Shown here: one piece after another, positions 15,944-24,823 of the stretch
Position numbering within the stretch: the first letter of the stretch is position 1
Layout: every line of letters begins with the position of its first letter
DNA from: Gammaproteobacteria bacterium RIFCSPHIGHO2_12_FULL_38_11
GTDB taxonomy: Bacteria > Pseudomonadota > Gammaproteobacteria > Coxiellales > Coxiellaceae
Assembly (NCBI GenBank): GCA_001801515.1
Contig: MGXX01000041.1
Coordinates: 1 to 30,356, forward strand
DNA length: 30,356 bases
Direction of reading: 5' to 3'
The notes under the pieces: model-generated
Seen by the model: only the letters and a program-made list of their open reading frames with translations
The model's database searches: none
Told to the model about the DNA's origin: nothing
Position numbers and translations under genes: made by a program

Positions 15944-16094
15944 ACAATTCACTCCTGTTATTCACAAGATATTGCAATAAGTTCGCAAAACTCCCTTTTT
16001 ATTTCGTACCTGTTCCTTAGTAATAACGTATTTTTGAATGGGGTGTCAAACTAAAAAACTGACCTTATAAAAGGGGGACAGATTATCCACTCGC

Positions 16095-16925
16095 TCACGC
16101 TCCTAAGCTGATTTTAATCGCTTCCGCATACACAACATTTTTATTCGCCCCCGTTATTTTACAGGCCAAACGAACGGCTTGCTTAACGGATACCTCACTC
16201 AGTAACATTTTTAACAAATCCACCAGCTTATCTTCTGAATAATTTTCAACGGGTGCACCTTGCAGCACAATCACAAATTCGCCTTTTTGTTTTTCAGGAT
16301 GATTAACGATAAACTCTGACAATTCTTTTAAAGTGCCTTGTTTTATAGACTCAAATGATTTTGTTAATTCTCTGGCTATCACTGCCATACGTTCATCACC
16401 CAATATTTTTTGTATTGTAGGGAGCGTTTTTGCAATACGATGCACAGATTCATAAAAAATAATGGTGCGCGCTTCTTGTTTTAATTTTTCTAAATGATTT
16501 TCTAATGCTGCTGTTTTTGCTGGTAAAAAACCCTCAAAAACAAAGCGATCCGTCGGAATACCGGATGCACATAAAGCCGTAATTGCCGCACACGCACCAG
16601 GAATAGGAACAACATTAAAGTGGGCATGGCGCACCGCACGCACCAAACGAAAACCGGGATCGCTGATCAAAGGCGTTCCCGCATCAGAAATTAAAGCAAG
16701 GGATTTTCCAGCTGCCAACAATGTGATAATTTGCTTAATACGCTCATCTTCGTTGTGTTCGTGCAATGATAGACAAGGCGTGTGGATTTCATAATGTGAC
16801 AATAAGCGCTGGCTATGGCGCGTATCTTCAGCGGCAATCCAATCAACGGACTTTAAAATTTCAATCGCACGCAGGGTGATATCGGATAAATTACCTATAG
16901 GTGTTGCGACAATATATAAACTCAC
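16095..16925 (-). CDS. rsmI: 16S rRNA (cytidine-1402-2'-O)-methyltransferase RsmI
   Basis: RsmI methylates the 2'-OH of C1402 in 16S rRNA. The tetrapyrrole-methylase fold is clear: LYIVATPIGNLSDITLRA at the N-terminus, AAEDTRHSQRLL, ALISDAGTPLISDPGF, the SAM-site segment VPIPGACAAITALCASG, and FYESVHR. The length of 276 aa fits E. coli (286). It starts at GTG (16925), supported by GGGAG 7 nt upstream. It is divergent from lpoA, as yraL is from yraM in E. coli. RsmH (3808-4740) modifies the base of the same nucleotide. Confidence 0.96.
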   Translation of the reverse strand: MSLYIVATPIGNLSDITLRAIEILKSVDWIAAEDTRHSQRLLSHYEIHTPCLSLHEHNEDERIKQIITLLAAGKSLALISDAGTPLISDPGFRLVRAVRHAHFNVVPIPGACAAITALCASGIPTDRFVFEGFLPAKTAALENHLEKLKQEARTIIFYESVHRIAKTLPTIQKILGDERMAVIARELTKSFESIKQGTLKELSEFIVNHPEKQKGEFVIVLQGAPVENYSEDKLVDLLKMLLSEVSVKQAVRLACKITGANKNVVYAEAIKISLGA

Positions 16926-16984
16926 ACTTTCACTCCCACTACTGTATTGTTGTCCGCATAGTAGTACGATACACTTTACTACTT

Positions 16985-18161
16985 ATGAAAAAAATTATTT
17001 TAATCTTACAGTGTTTACTTGTATCAGCAATTTTATTATTGTTGTGCAGCTGCGCGAACCAAACCCAATCAATCACAAAAAAACAGCTTGCCGCTCCGGC
17101 GTCTTCTATCAATCACATCGCTTTATTATTGCCTTTATCAGGCTCATATGCACCCTACGGCACGGCGATTCGCGATGGATTTTTAACCGCTTACAACGAC
17201 CAAAAAAATCACGGAGGCTTAGCGTCTGCCATCACAATTTACGATACCAATGGAAAAAATATAGATGCTGTAATGCAAACAGCTATTGCGCAAGGTGCAG
17301 ACTTTATTGTTGGTCCACTTGACAAAGCTGCTGTGTCAACATTAGCTGAACAACGCACGTCAACCGTACCCATCTTAGCGCTAAACACAATACCCAATAC
17401 AGCACACGTCTCCAATGATGCCCTATTCCAATTTGGCCTATCACCCGACAATGAGGCACAACAAGTCGCACAAAAAGCATGGCAAGATCAGCATCACAAT
17501 ATTATTATTCTTGCCCCCAATAATCCATCTGGACAGCGTGCCGTTAATGCTTTTTCAACACAATGGAAAGCCTATGGCGGCAATATTGTTGCAACGCAAT
17601 ATTACAGCAACATGGCGTCCCTTTCAAAAAACATTAGCGGTGTTTTACACATCAATAACGCCTACCAAAATGCACGAAAATTAAAAAATATGTTTCATGA
17701 AAATATGCGATTTATTCCAGAACGCCGTCATGATTTCGACAGTATCTTTTTAGTAGCAACACCGGCTATGGGCAGACAAATTCAACCCCTATTGCATTTT
17801 TATTTTGTCGGCAATACCCCTGTTTATGCAACCTCACTTATTTATTCAGGCATACCCGATGCCGCTCGTGACACTGATTTAGACGGTATCTTTTTTTGCG
17901 ACATGCCCTGGATTGTTGCACCAACACAAATGCAACCAGCTAATTTGCAATACCTCAAACAAATGATTCAATCACAATTTCCAGAAACCGCTACGCATTT
18001 TTCGAAATTTTACGCGATGGGAATTGATGCATTTAACCTTGTTTTTCAGCTGCGTAATATGCAATCAAATGCGCAATACCCAGTTTCCGCGGCAACTGGG
18101 ACCTTATTTTTAACCCCCCAACGCGTTATTTATCGTCAACTTACTTGGTCACAATTCCAAA

Positions 18162-18187
<26 letters not shown>
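16985..18187 (+). CDS. lpoA: Outer-membrane lipoprotein activator of PBP1A, LpoA
   Basis: LpoA activates the peptidoglycan synthase PBP1A from the outer membrane. The start is MKKIILILQ at 16985: it gives a lipoprotein signal with lipobox LCSC (Cys23), whereas upstream codons would bury it. HIALLLPLSGSYAPYGTAIRDG begins the C-terminal LppC domain of periplasmic-binding-protein fold, and YAMGIDAFNLVFQL lies near its end. The product is 400 aa; E. coli LpoA is 678 aa with an N-terminal helical domain that is missing here. yraN overlaps its 3' end by 26 bp. The position next to rsmI and before yraN, diaA and dolP confirms the orthology. No strong Shine-Dalgarno is visible. Confidence 0.9.
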
Positions 18188-19201
<1,014 letters not shown>

Positions 19202-19217
19202 TAACAGGAGTTACTTC

Positions 19218-19793
19218 ATGAAATTGCATAAAATTACCAGCGTCATGTTGATCTCACTTTTTTTATCAGGTTGCATACCCGCTGCCGCATTGGTTGTTGG
19301 CGCGACTGTCGGCGGTGCAGTGATTTATGATAAACGCAGCGTGAGCACCATTGCACAAGATCAACAATCTGAAAATTTGGCCGGTTTAATAATTAAAGAT
19401 TCACCTGATTTAAAAGACACCCATATTGTTATTGCTACCTTTAACCACGTTCTTTTAATTGTGGGTCAAGTTAACACAGAAGAACAACGTGCAACGGTCA
19501 GTCAACTGTTATCAAACGTGAAAAACATCAGTCGCGTTTACAATGAAGTTACCGTACGACCACCTACATCTACATGGCAACACAGTCACGACGCTTGGAT
19601 TACTACCAAAATTAAAACAGAAATGATGGCTAAACCCGGCTTGCATTCAACACAAATTAAGGTACTCACGGAAAACGGCACAGTTTATCTGATGGGTGTT
19701 TTATCACAACATCAAGCAGACATGGCGGTTAACATTGCACGCCAGGTTGATGGCGTAAAAAAAGTGGTGAAAGTATTTGAGAATCCAAAATAG
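19218..19793 (+). CDS. dolP: Outer-membrane lipoprotein DolP with two BON domains
   Basis: DolP (YraP) is an outer-membrane lipoprotein that supports envelope integrity and BAM function. The start at 19218 has AGGAG upstream and gives a lipoprotein signal with lipobox LSGC (Cys19); earlier in-frame codons from 19167 overlap diaA. At 191 aa it has the same length as E. coli DolP. BON domain 1 covers about residues 48-113 (IVIATFNHVLLIVGQVNTEEQR), BON domain 2 about 124-190 (IKVLTENGTVYLMGVLSQHQA). It is the last gene of the conserved lpoA-yraN-diaA-dolP order. Confidence 0.95.
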   Translation: MKLHKITSVMLISLFLSGCIPAAALVVGATVGGAVIYDKRSVSTIAQDQQSENLAGLIIKDSPDLKDTHIVIATFNHVLLIVGQVNTEEQRATVSQLLSNVKNISRVYNEVTVRPPTSTWQHSHDAWITTKIKTEMMAKPGLHSTQIKVLTENGTVYLMGVLSQHQADMAVNIARQVDGVKKVVKVFENPK

Positions 19794-19846
19794 TAATCGA
19801 TAAAATGCATTACCAACGATTCATTTCGACAACTAAAAGATAGCTT

Positions 19847-20536
19847 ATGACACATATTCAAAACATTATTCAATTAATTTGTGTTGCGGTTATTCCACTG
19901 ATTTTTGCAATCACCTTGCACGAAGCAGCACACGGGTGGATCGCCAGCAAACTCGGCGACCAGACCGCAAGCATTCAAGGGCGTGTGAGTTTAAATCCAC
20001 TACGACACATCGATCCTTTTGGCACGGTTATTTTACCCTTATTCATGCTTATGTTTGGTGGTTTTATTTTTGGTTGGGCAAAACCCGTGCCCATTGTTTG
20101 GAAGCATTTACGACACCCTCAACGCGACATGGCGCTAGTTGCCATTGCAGGCCCCGGTGCTAATTTAGCAATGGCATTCCTATGGGCAATTATTGCAAAA
20201 TGTAGTCATCTTATTTTTATGAATCCCCACATTCAAGAAACGCTACGCTCCACGATATTATTTATTCATCTGACATCGCGTTTTGGCATTATGATTAATT
20301 GCGTGTTGTTAGTCATTAATTTAATCCCCATTCCACCGCTTGATGGCAGTCGCGTTGTTTCCAGTTTATTACCACCTGCACTTGCACAAAAATATAATCG
20401 ATTAGAATATTATGGGCTTTGGATTTTTTTAGGATTATTTTTTCTAATGTATTTCACCAACTCGTTGAGTATTCTTTTCGGGCCAATTTATGCGTTAATT
20501 CAATGGATCCAGAATTTATTTGGGTTACCGATGTAA
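19847..20536 (+). CDS. Site-2 protease (M50) family membrane metalloprotease
   Basis: This is an integral membrane protein of the short M50 family, related to B. subtilis YwhC, for regulated intramembrane proteolysis or an unknown role. The zinc-binding motif HEAAH is at residues 25-29 in the first membrane helix. The second metal motif NLIPIPPLDG provides Asp166. NPLRHIDPFGT (50-60) and the GPGANLAMA stretch are family features. The protein is 229 aa with about five to six hydrophobic segments. There is no PDZ domain, so it is not RseP. It lies 53 bp after dolP, possibly in the same transcript, with a terminator about 110 bp downstream. Confidence 0.92.
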   Translation: MTHIQNIIQLICVAVIPLIFAITLHEAAHGWIASKLGDQTASIQGRVSLNPLRHIDPFGTVILPLFMLMFGGFIFGWAKPVPIVWKHLRHPQRDMALVAIAGPGANLAMAFLWAIIAKCSHLIFMNPHIQETLRSTILFIHLTSRFGIMINCVLLVINLIPIPPLDGSRVVSSLLPPALAQKYNRLEYYGLWIFLGLFFLMYFTNSLSILFGPIYALIQWIQNLFGLPM

Positions 20537-20647
20537 ATATTATTGTGAAAATATACCCATCGGACATGAAGGGACGATTTCAGAGACAACGATTTATCGC
20601 AACTCAGAACGCTCGTATTTCACTGTAAAGAAGGAATGAATATGCTT

Positions 20648-20680
20648 AATCTTTCCTTGCGCATAAGGAAAGATTTTCTA
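20648..20680 (+). terminator. Intrinsic terminator after the M50 gene
   Basis: A perfect 11-bp stem aatctttcctt/aaggaaagatt (20648-20658 and 20665-20675) with a 6-nt loop is followed by TTCTA; the last two stem bases are T as well. It probably ends transcripts from the lpoA-dolP-M50 run. The T run is short, so efficiency is uncertain. Confidence 0.6.
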
Positions 20681-20710
20681 ATGGTCTAAAATAATCAATA
20701 TATCAACTGA

Positions 20711-20836
20711 TTAGCTTTTTATGAGGCTGCCGCTATTTTAGATCTATTGGATCCAGAGTACTATCGCCTTTATAAAGTAGCGCCCGAGCGTCTTAATGCT
20801 TTTGTACAAACTCATCAAAAAAATACAAACACCTTT
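20711..20836 (+). pseudogene. Possible truncated coding remnant
   Basis: An open frame reads as protein-like sequence (YEAAAILDLLDPEYYRLYKV, then PERLNAFVQTHQKNTN) with no convincing start and runs straight into the dispersed repeat at 20837. It could be the stump of a gene cut by that repeat. I do not recognise a family. The evidence is only amino-acid composition and the abrupt junction. Confidence 0.25.
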
Positions 20837-20885
20837 ATTATCCTAGATTCGGCAGTTGAAACCGTTGCGAGGAGGCTTAAGCTAA
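20837..20885. repeat. Half copy of the MITE-like palindromic element
   Basis: These 49 nt are the exact reverse complement of 8411-8459, one arm of the element at 8274-8461; the other arm is absent. It overlaps the 3' end of the minus-strand repeat-protein gene and provides its last codons and TAA stop (20877-20879). Confidence 0.85.
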
Positions 20886-23393
20886 CGCGCCTGGCAGAGG
20901 GCGTGTTGGTTCTTGCAACGGGAATATTTTTTGATATGCCTCAACTTTTGAAAGACAGTCTTCAAGGCTTTGCGCATAATTACTTTTTCCCATGAGAAAT
21001 TTTCTTGATTTGTCTATTTTATTATTTTCACCCTGACCAGATTCTATCAGCCGTTTGATTTCTTCAGCTGATTCACATTTCAAAATATTATTTATTAAAT
21101 TTTTTGCATTAACTAATTTAATTTTTGTATCATTCGTTCTAAAATCAAATCGACTTGTATTTTCACCACTTAGATCTGTATGATTTGAATGCATGTAAGA
21201 ACAAATTCTGAAAAAAAGGACCATTCTTAATTTATCAATATCAAATGCGTTATCAACAGAAACACTATTTAAAACTTTATAATCCGATGCGCCTAATTTT
21301 TCTAAACAAAACAACCAGCGAGGAAAATCTGGTTTCACTACTATTTTAGACAGGACAGTCGTTATTTTTGCAACATTCTCAGATACGTTTTTGAGAACTG
21401 CATGATTAAGCGCGCGTATCAACCAGAAAAAACCCGTCTCGCCAACAGGACAACCGGTTGTTACTTGCCAAGGAAATCCTATTCTCATCTGATCAGCACT
21501 ACATTTCCCAACTAATTTAAGCGCAAGGGTTGTTATTTCTGTAACATTCTCAACTGAGTTTTTAAAAACTGAATTATATAACGCAACCATTAACCAATAA
21601 AAACCCGTCGTGCCAGCGCCTGAATCAGCAACCATTACCCCCACTGCCTCTATCTGATCAGCACTACATTTCTCAATTATTTTAAGCACAGGGACCGTTA
21701 TTTTTGTAACATTTTCAACTGAGTTTTTGTCAGCCGCATCTGTCAGCGCACTCATCAACCAACAAAAACCCGTCATAACAACATGATAACGGGTGCTTGA
21801 TTCCAATTCCTGACAAAGTTCTGCTGCTATCTCACGACCGGTGCATTTCTCAATTATTTTAAGCGCAAGCGCTGTTATTTTTGTGACATTCTCAACTGAA
21901 TTTCCACCAGCCGCATGATTCATCGCAAGTATTAACCAACAAAAACTCATTCTACTAGAAAGCCAATTGTGTACATATACCCTAAAATATCCCACCGCTA
22001 TCTGATGATCAACACTACATTTCTCAATTATTTTAAGCGCAAGCGCTGTTATTTTTGTGACATTCTCAACTGAATTTTTGTCAGCCGCATTTTTTAGCGC
22101 AAGCATCAACAAACCAAAGCCCGTTGCGCCATGCAAACTGCCCTCATTTCCAAATCCTTTCGCTACCTGATCAGCACTACATTTCTCAATTATCTTAAGC
22201 GCAAATTCAACTATTTTAGCAACATTTTCAGTTGAGTTTATGGCAGCCTCTTTTTCCAACACGAGCATCAACAAGTAAAAACCAGTACTATCATGATAAA
22301 AGTTTCTTTTTCCACGCCTAGAAAATCCTTCTGCTATCTGATCAGCATCGCATTTCTTAATTATTATAAGCACAAGCGCTATTATTTTAACAACATTCCC
22401 AAAAGATTCATTACGCAACATGCACATCAACTTATATAAATCAATGGCTCTGTAATTTTTTTCAAAAAAATTTTCAGTAACTTTTTCTCCTAATTTTTTA
22501 ACTAATAAATTGAAACATGACAAAAAATTAATATTTAGATCAAAACTTATTTCTCCTGTTTTAATAAATTTGATGGCCAAAGCATAATGCGATAATTCTG
22601 AATTTTTCATTACTTCATATAAATCAGCTTGCTGCATTTCACGCGTGTAAAAATCAAAATTAGGATAAATTGAAATCGGCACAACAATTGGTTTTTGGTC
22701 TGGATATTTTTCTTCTAATCTTTTTTGTAAATCAGTTGCACGAAGCTGCGCTAATAAACGACTTTCTAAATTATTTGAAAATACCGTTATATGCGCTGAA
22801 CCATTTAAATTCCATTTTAATCCAGCCAGTAATTCATTATGGTTTCTCAGATATTTCTTTCCAGTTGCTTCTAAAGCTTCTAACGAGGTGTGATAAAATC
22901 CATTTTTTATTTTCGCATCCAAGTAAGCATCCGCTTCTTCTCGTGTGTGAAAATCTTTAGTGCGCGCATACGTTCCAACATCATAAACCGCCATCAACCA
23001 AAAAAAGCAATCCGCTGGCACAAACGAAACACCGACCAATAATTGTTTTCTATTGTTTCGGTCCCATCCGAAAACAGGTGGAACATAACCTTCCTTTGGA
23101 TTGGCGTATGAAACAGATTGTTGTTTGGTGACCGACATTTTTTCTGACAATGGGTAAAGCGGATTTGATTTACGTTGTGTGGCTGGATTTTTGGCTGTTT
23201 CAACCACTTCATATTGTGCTGTTTTAGAATTCAGTCTTACCGTAAAAGGAAAACGATCGAATTCTTTGCGCTTTTCAAAACGATATTCTGGGTTTTCAGG
23301 ATTCAGCAATTCCTCAACAAATTTTTCCCAATAATCCTGCTCATCTGCACGGATGCTTTTGAAAATTCGACCCGGGTCTCGATTGCGACGCAT
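20877..23393 (-). CDS. Large repeat protein of the duplicated cassette, copy 1 (838 aa)
   Basis: I do not recognise a named family. The N-terminal domain (about residues 1-260) aligns without gaps to the protein at 24820-26670 with 198 identities. It includes DPGRIFKSIRADE, KMSVTKQQSVSYANPKEGYV and NLESRLLAQLRATDLQKRLE. Residues about 315-690 hold some seven helical repeats of 54-60 aa with the core NSVENVTKITALALKIIEKC, then SADQIA and TGFYWLMLAL. A C-terminal domain shared with copy 2 follows (KLVNAKNLINNIL, KSNYAQSLEDCLSK). The extreme C-terminus (EPTRPLPGALA) differs from copy 2 because the gene runs into a dispersed repeat. There is no signal peptide. It is divergent from an ATPase gene. 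The repeats suggest an alpha-solenoid binding surface; effector or recognition component are both open. Confidence 0.8.
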   Translation of the reverse strand: MRRNRDPGRIFKSIRADEQDYWEKFVEELLNPENPEYRFEKRKEFDRFPFTVRLNSKTAQYEVVETAKNPATQRKSNPLYPLSEKMSVTKQQSVSYANPKEGYVPPVFGWDRNNRKQLLVGVSFVPADCFFWLMAVYDVGTYARTKDFHTREEADAYLDAKIKNGFYHTSLEALEATGKKYLRNHNELLAGLKWNLNGSAHITVFSNNLESRLLAQLRATDLQKRLEEKYPDQKPIVVPISIYPNFDFYTREMQQADLYEVMKNSELSHYALAIKFIKTGEISFDLNINFLSCFNLLVKKLGEKVTENFFEKNYRAIDLYKLMCMLRNESFGNVVKIIALVLIIIKKCDADQIAEGFSRRGKRNFYHDSTGFYLLMLVLEKEAAINSTENVAKIVEFALKIIEKCSADQVAKGFGNEGSLHGATGFGLLMLALKNAADKNSVENVTKITALALKIIEKCSVDHQIAVGYFRVYVHNWLSSRMSFCWLILAMNHAAGGNSVENVTKITALALKIIEKCTGREIAAELCQELESSTRYHVVMTGFCWLMSALTDAADKNSVENVTKITVPVLKIIEKCSADQIEAVGVMVADSGAGTTGFYWLMVALYNSVFKNSVENVTEITTLALKLVGKCSADQMRIGFPWQVTTGCPVGETGFFWLIRALNHAVLKNVSENVAKITTVLSKIVVKPDFPRWLFCLEKLGASDYKVLNSVSVDNAFDIDKLRMVLFFRICSYMHSNHTDLSGENTSRFDFRTNDTKIKLVNAKNLINNILKCESAEEIKRLIESGQGENNKIDKSRKFLMGKSNYAQSLEDCLSKVEAYQKIFPLQEPTRPLPGALA
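21324..22451 (-). repeat. Coding tandem repeats, about seven units
   Basis: Diverged units of roughly 160-180 bp each carry the block ctgatcagcactacatttct followed by caattattttaagcgcaag on the plus strand. They encode the solenoid of the 838-aa protein. Unit boundaries recur at the TGF-hydrophobic motif. The first and last units are degenerate. Confidence 0.85.
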
Positions 23394-23523
23394 ACTAAAA
23401 CCACACTATTTTGTTTTTTCACGTTTATATAGTAGATAGGGTAGCAAACAAAGCTTAATGCAATATTAATTTTTACACTGCGATTTTTAGACTGCGACTG
23501 CTTGCACGGGGCTCCTGAAGCGC

Positions 23524-23618
23524 CTGCAGGGCTCCTGCATTAAAATTTGAACAAAACGACGATATTTTTAACGTTTACAATGAATTTTAACAGTGCCAAT
23601 GGAAACGAGAGCCCTGGC
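23524..23618. repeat. Intergenic inverted repeat, cassette 1
   Basis: The left arm agggctcctgcatt and a decayed right arm (aatggaaacgagagccct) surround a foldable AT-rich centre with aaaac/attttt pairs. The same element, with intact arms, is at 26773-26861 in cassette 2. Both lie between the divergent repeat-protein and ATPase genes. The 80 bp next to the repeat-protein start (23394-23470) is also conserved between cassettes and probably holds its promoter. The remaining part of this 290-bp gap shows nothing else I can name. Confidence 0.7.
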
Positions 23619-23686
23619 AGCGCTCGCCTATTTATTGCTTTATCACACCAACTGTGTGACACTAATGGTATGACATCGATGGTGTG

Positions 23687-24823
23687 ATGAAGATTAAAAT
23701 GAAACGATATTTTCCACAAGGTCTTGCTAAAGACGATGTCTTTTGCAACAGAGACACAGAAAGAAGTATGCTAAAAAACAGCATCGCAGCGCACGAACAT
23801 GTTGTATTAGTAGCACCCAGACGATATGGTAAGACCAGCTTAATTACACAGGTGCTCAAGGAAATTAGCACACCCAGTGTCAATATTGATTTTTTCTTTG
23901 TGCTCACACAATCAGAAGTACGTAAAGCTATCACCGAAGGCATATCTAAAATTATAAATGCATTATTACCCAAAACAAAATCACTATCACAAAAATTAAT
24001 TGATTCTATCGCAACACTCAATTCTAAAATTATATTTAATTTTTTAGGTCAAAAATTAGAAATAAGTACGCGCCAAACAACCGAAAAAAGTATTTCAGAA
24101 CTACTATTAGCGCTGGATCAATTTGCAGAAAAAACTAAAAAAACTTGTGTTGTTGTTTTTGATGAATTTCAGCAAATAGGTGAATTAAAAGAAAATCATG
24201 CTGTTGAAGCAGCAATTCGCCATGCTGTAGAACGAAGTAATTATGTCAGTTATATTTTTTGTGGTAGTAAGCGTCATTTATTAAACGAAATGTTTACCGA
24301 CAAATCACGACCGCTTTATCATTTATGCGATCTCATGACAATTGATCGTATCGATACCACCAGCTATTGTCCATTTTTAAATAAATTTTCCAGGGAAAAA
24401 TGGAGGAAACATTTAAATGATGATGCCATTTCCGAAATTATTCATCTTACTGAAAATCATCCCTATTATCTTAACGCCCTTTGTCGGCGTTTGTGGCGTT
24501 CAAATGATATCCCCTCTCTTGCTGACGTTAGAAATACATGGGATGATTATGTTGAAAAACAAAGTGTTTGGATAATCGATGATTTAAGTCGTCTCACATT
24601 AAACAGAAAAAAAGTCATGACCGCATTGGCTTTTCAAACAACACATGAACCTCAAGGGCAGGAATTTTGCAATAGAGTCGGCTTAAATCCATCAGGTGTT
24701 AAAAAATGTTTGGAAGATCTAGAAAAATTGGATATGATTTTTGTGGATAAAACGAAACACTATCGCGCGTTAGATCCAGCTATGGCGTACTTTATTAGGA
24801 AGCATGCAGTAAATGCATTTTAG
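23687..24823 (+). CDS. AAA-type ATPase of the duplicated cassette, copy 1
   Basis: This P-loop ATPase resembles the archaeal-ATPase-like group (Pfam ATPase_2). FCNRDTERSMLKNSI precedes Walker A APRRYGKTSL (Lys49). Walker B is VVVFDEFQQ (Asp159, Glu160). YIFCGSKRHLL fits sensor 1. HPYYLNALCRRLW starts the lid helices. The C-terminal part (LNPSGVKKCLEDLEKLDMI) looks like a winged helix. It is 378 aa. The start is uncertain: GTG at 23684, ATG at 23687 and ATG at 23699 lie close together with no good ribosome site. Its stop overlaps the stop of the convergent gene by 4 bp. The natural partner is probably the divergent repeat protein. Families of this type act in several contexts, including conflict systems; the role is unknown. 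Confidence 0.85.
   Translation: MKIKMKRYFPQGLAKDDVFCNRDTERSMLKNSIAAHEHVVLVAPRRYGKTSLITQVLKEISTPSVNIDFFFVLTQSEVRKAITEGISKIINALLPKTKSLSQKLIDSIATLNSKIIFNFLGQKLEISTRQTTEKSISELLLALDQFAEKTKKTCVVVFDEFQQIGELKENHAVEAAIRHAVERSNYVSYIFCGSKRHLLNEMFTDKSRPLYHLCDLMTIDRIDTTSYCPFLNKFSREKWRKHLNDDAISEIIHLTENHPYYLNALCRRLWRSNDIPSLADVRNTWDDYVEKQSVWIIDDLSRLTLNRKKVMTALAFQTTHEPQGQEFCNRVGLNPSGVKKCLEDLEKLDMIFVDKTKHYRALDPAMAYFIRKHAVNAF

Noticed and set aside
16020..16094. tgtcaaac and gggggacagatta stretches resembling insertion-sequence or REP ends
   Set aside because: No inverted partner, target duplication or transposase fragment was found in the 150-bp gap; the similarity is an impression only.
20747..20995. 82-codon plus-strand frame starting at TTG
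   Set aside because: Its second half is antisense to the end of the 838-aa protein gene and the dispersed repeat. Only the part before 20837 is kept, as a weak remnant.
21324..22451. Regular repeats about 160-180 bp apart that could suggest a CRISPR-like or satellite array
   Set aside because: The periodicity follows codon frame of one long gene, units differ mainly at variable codons, and no short spacer-repeat structure is present.
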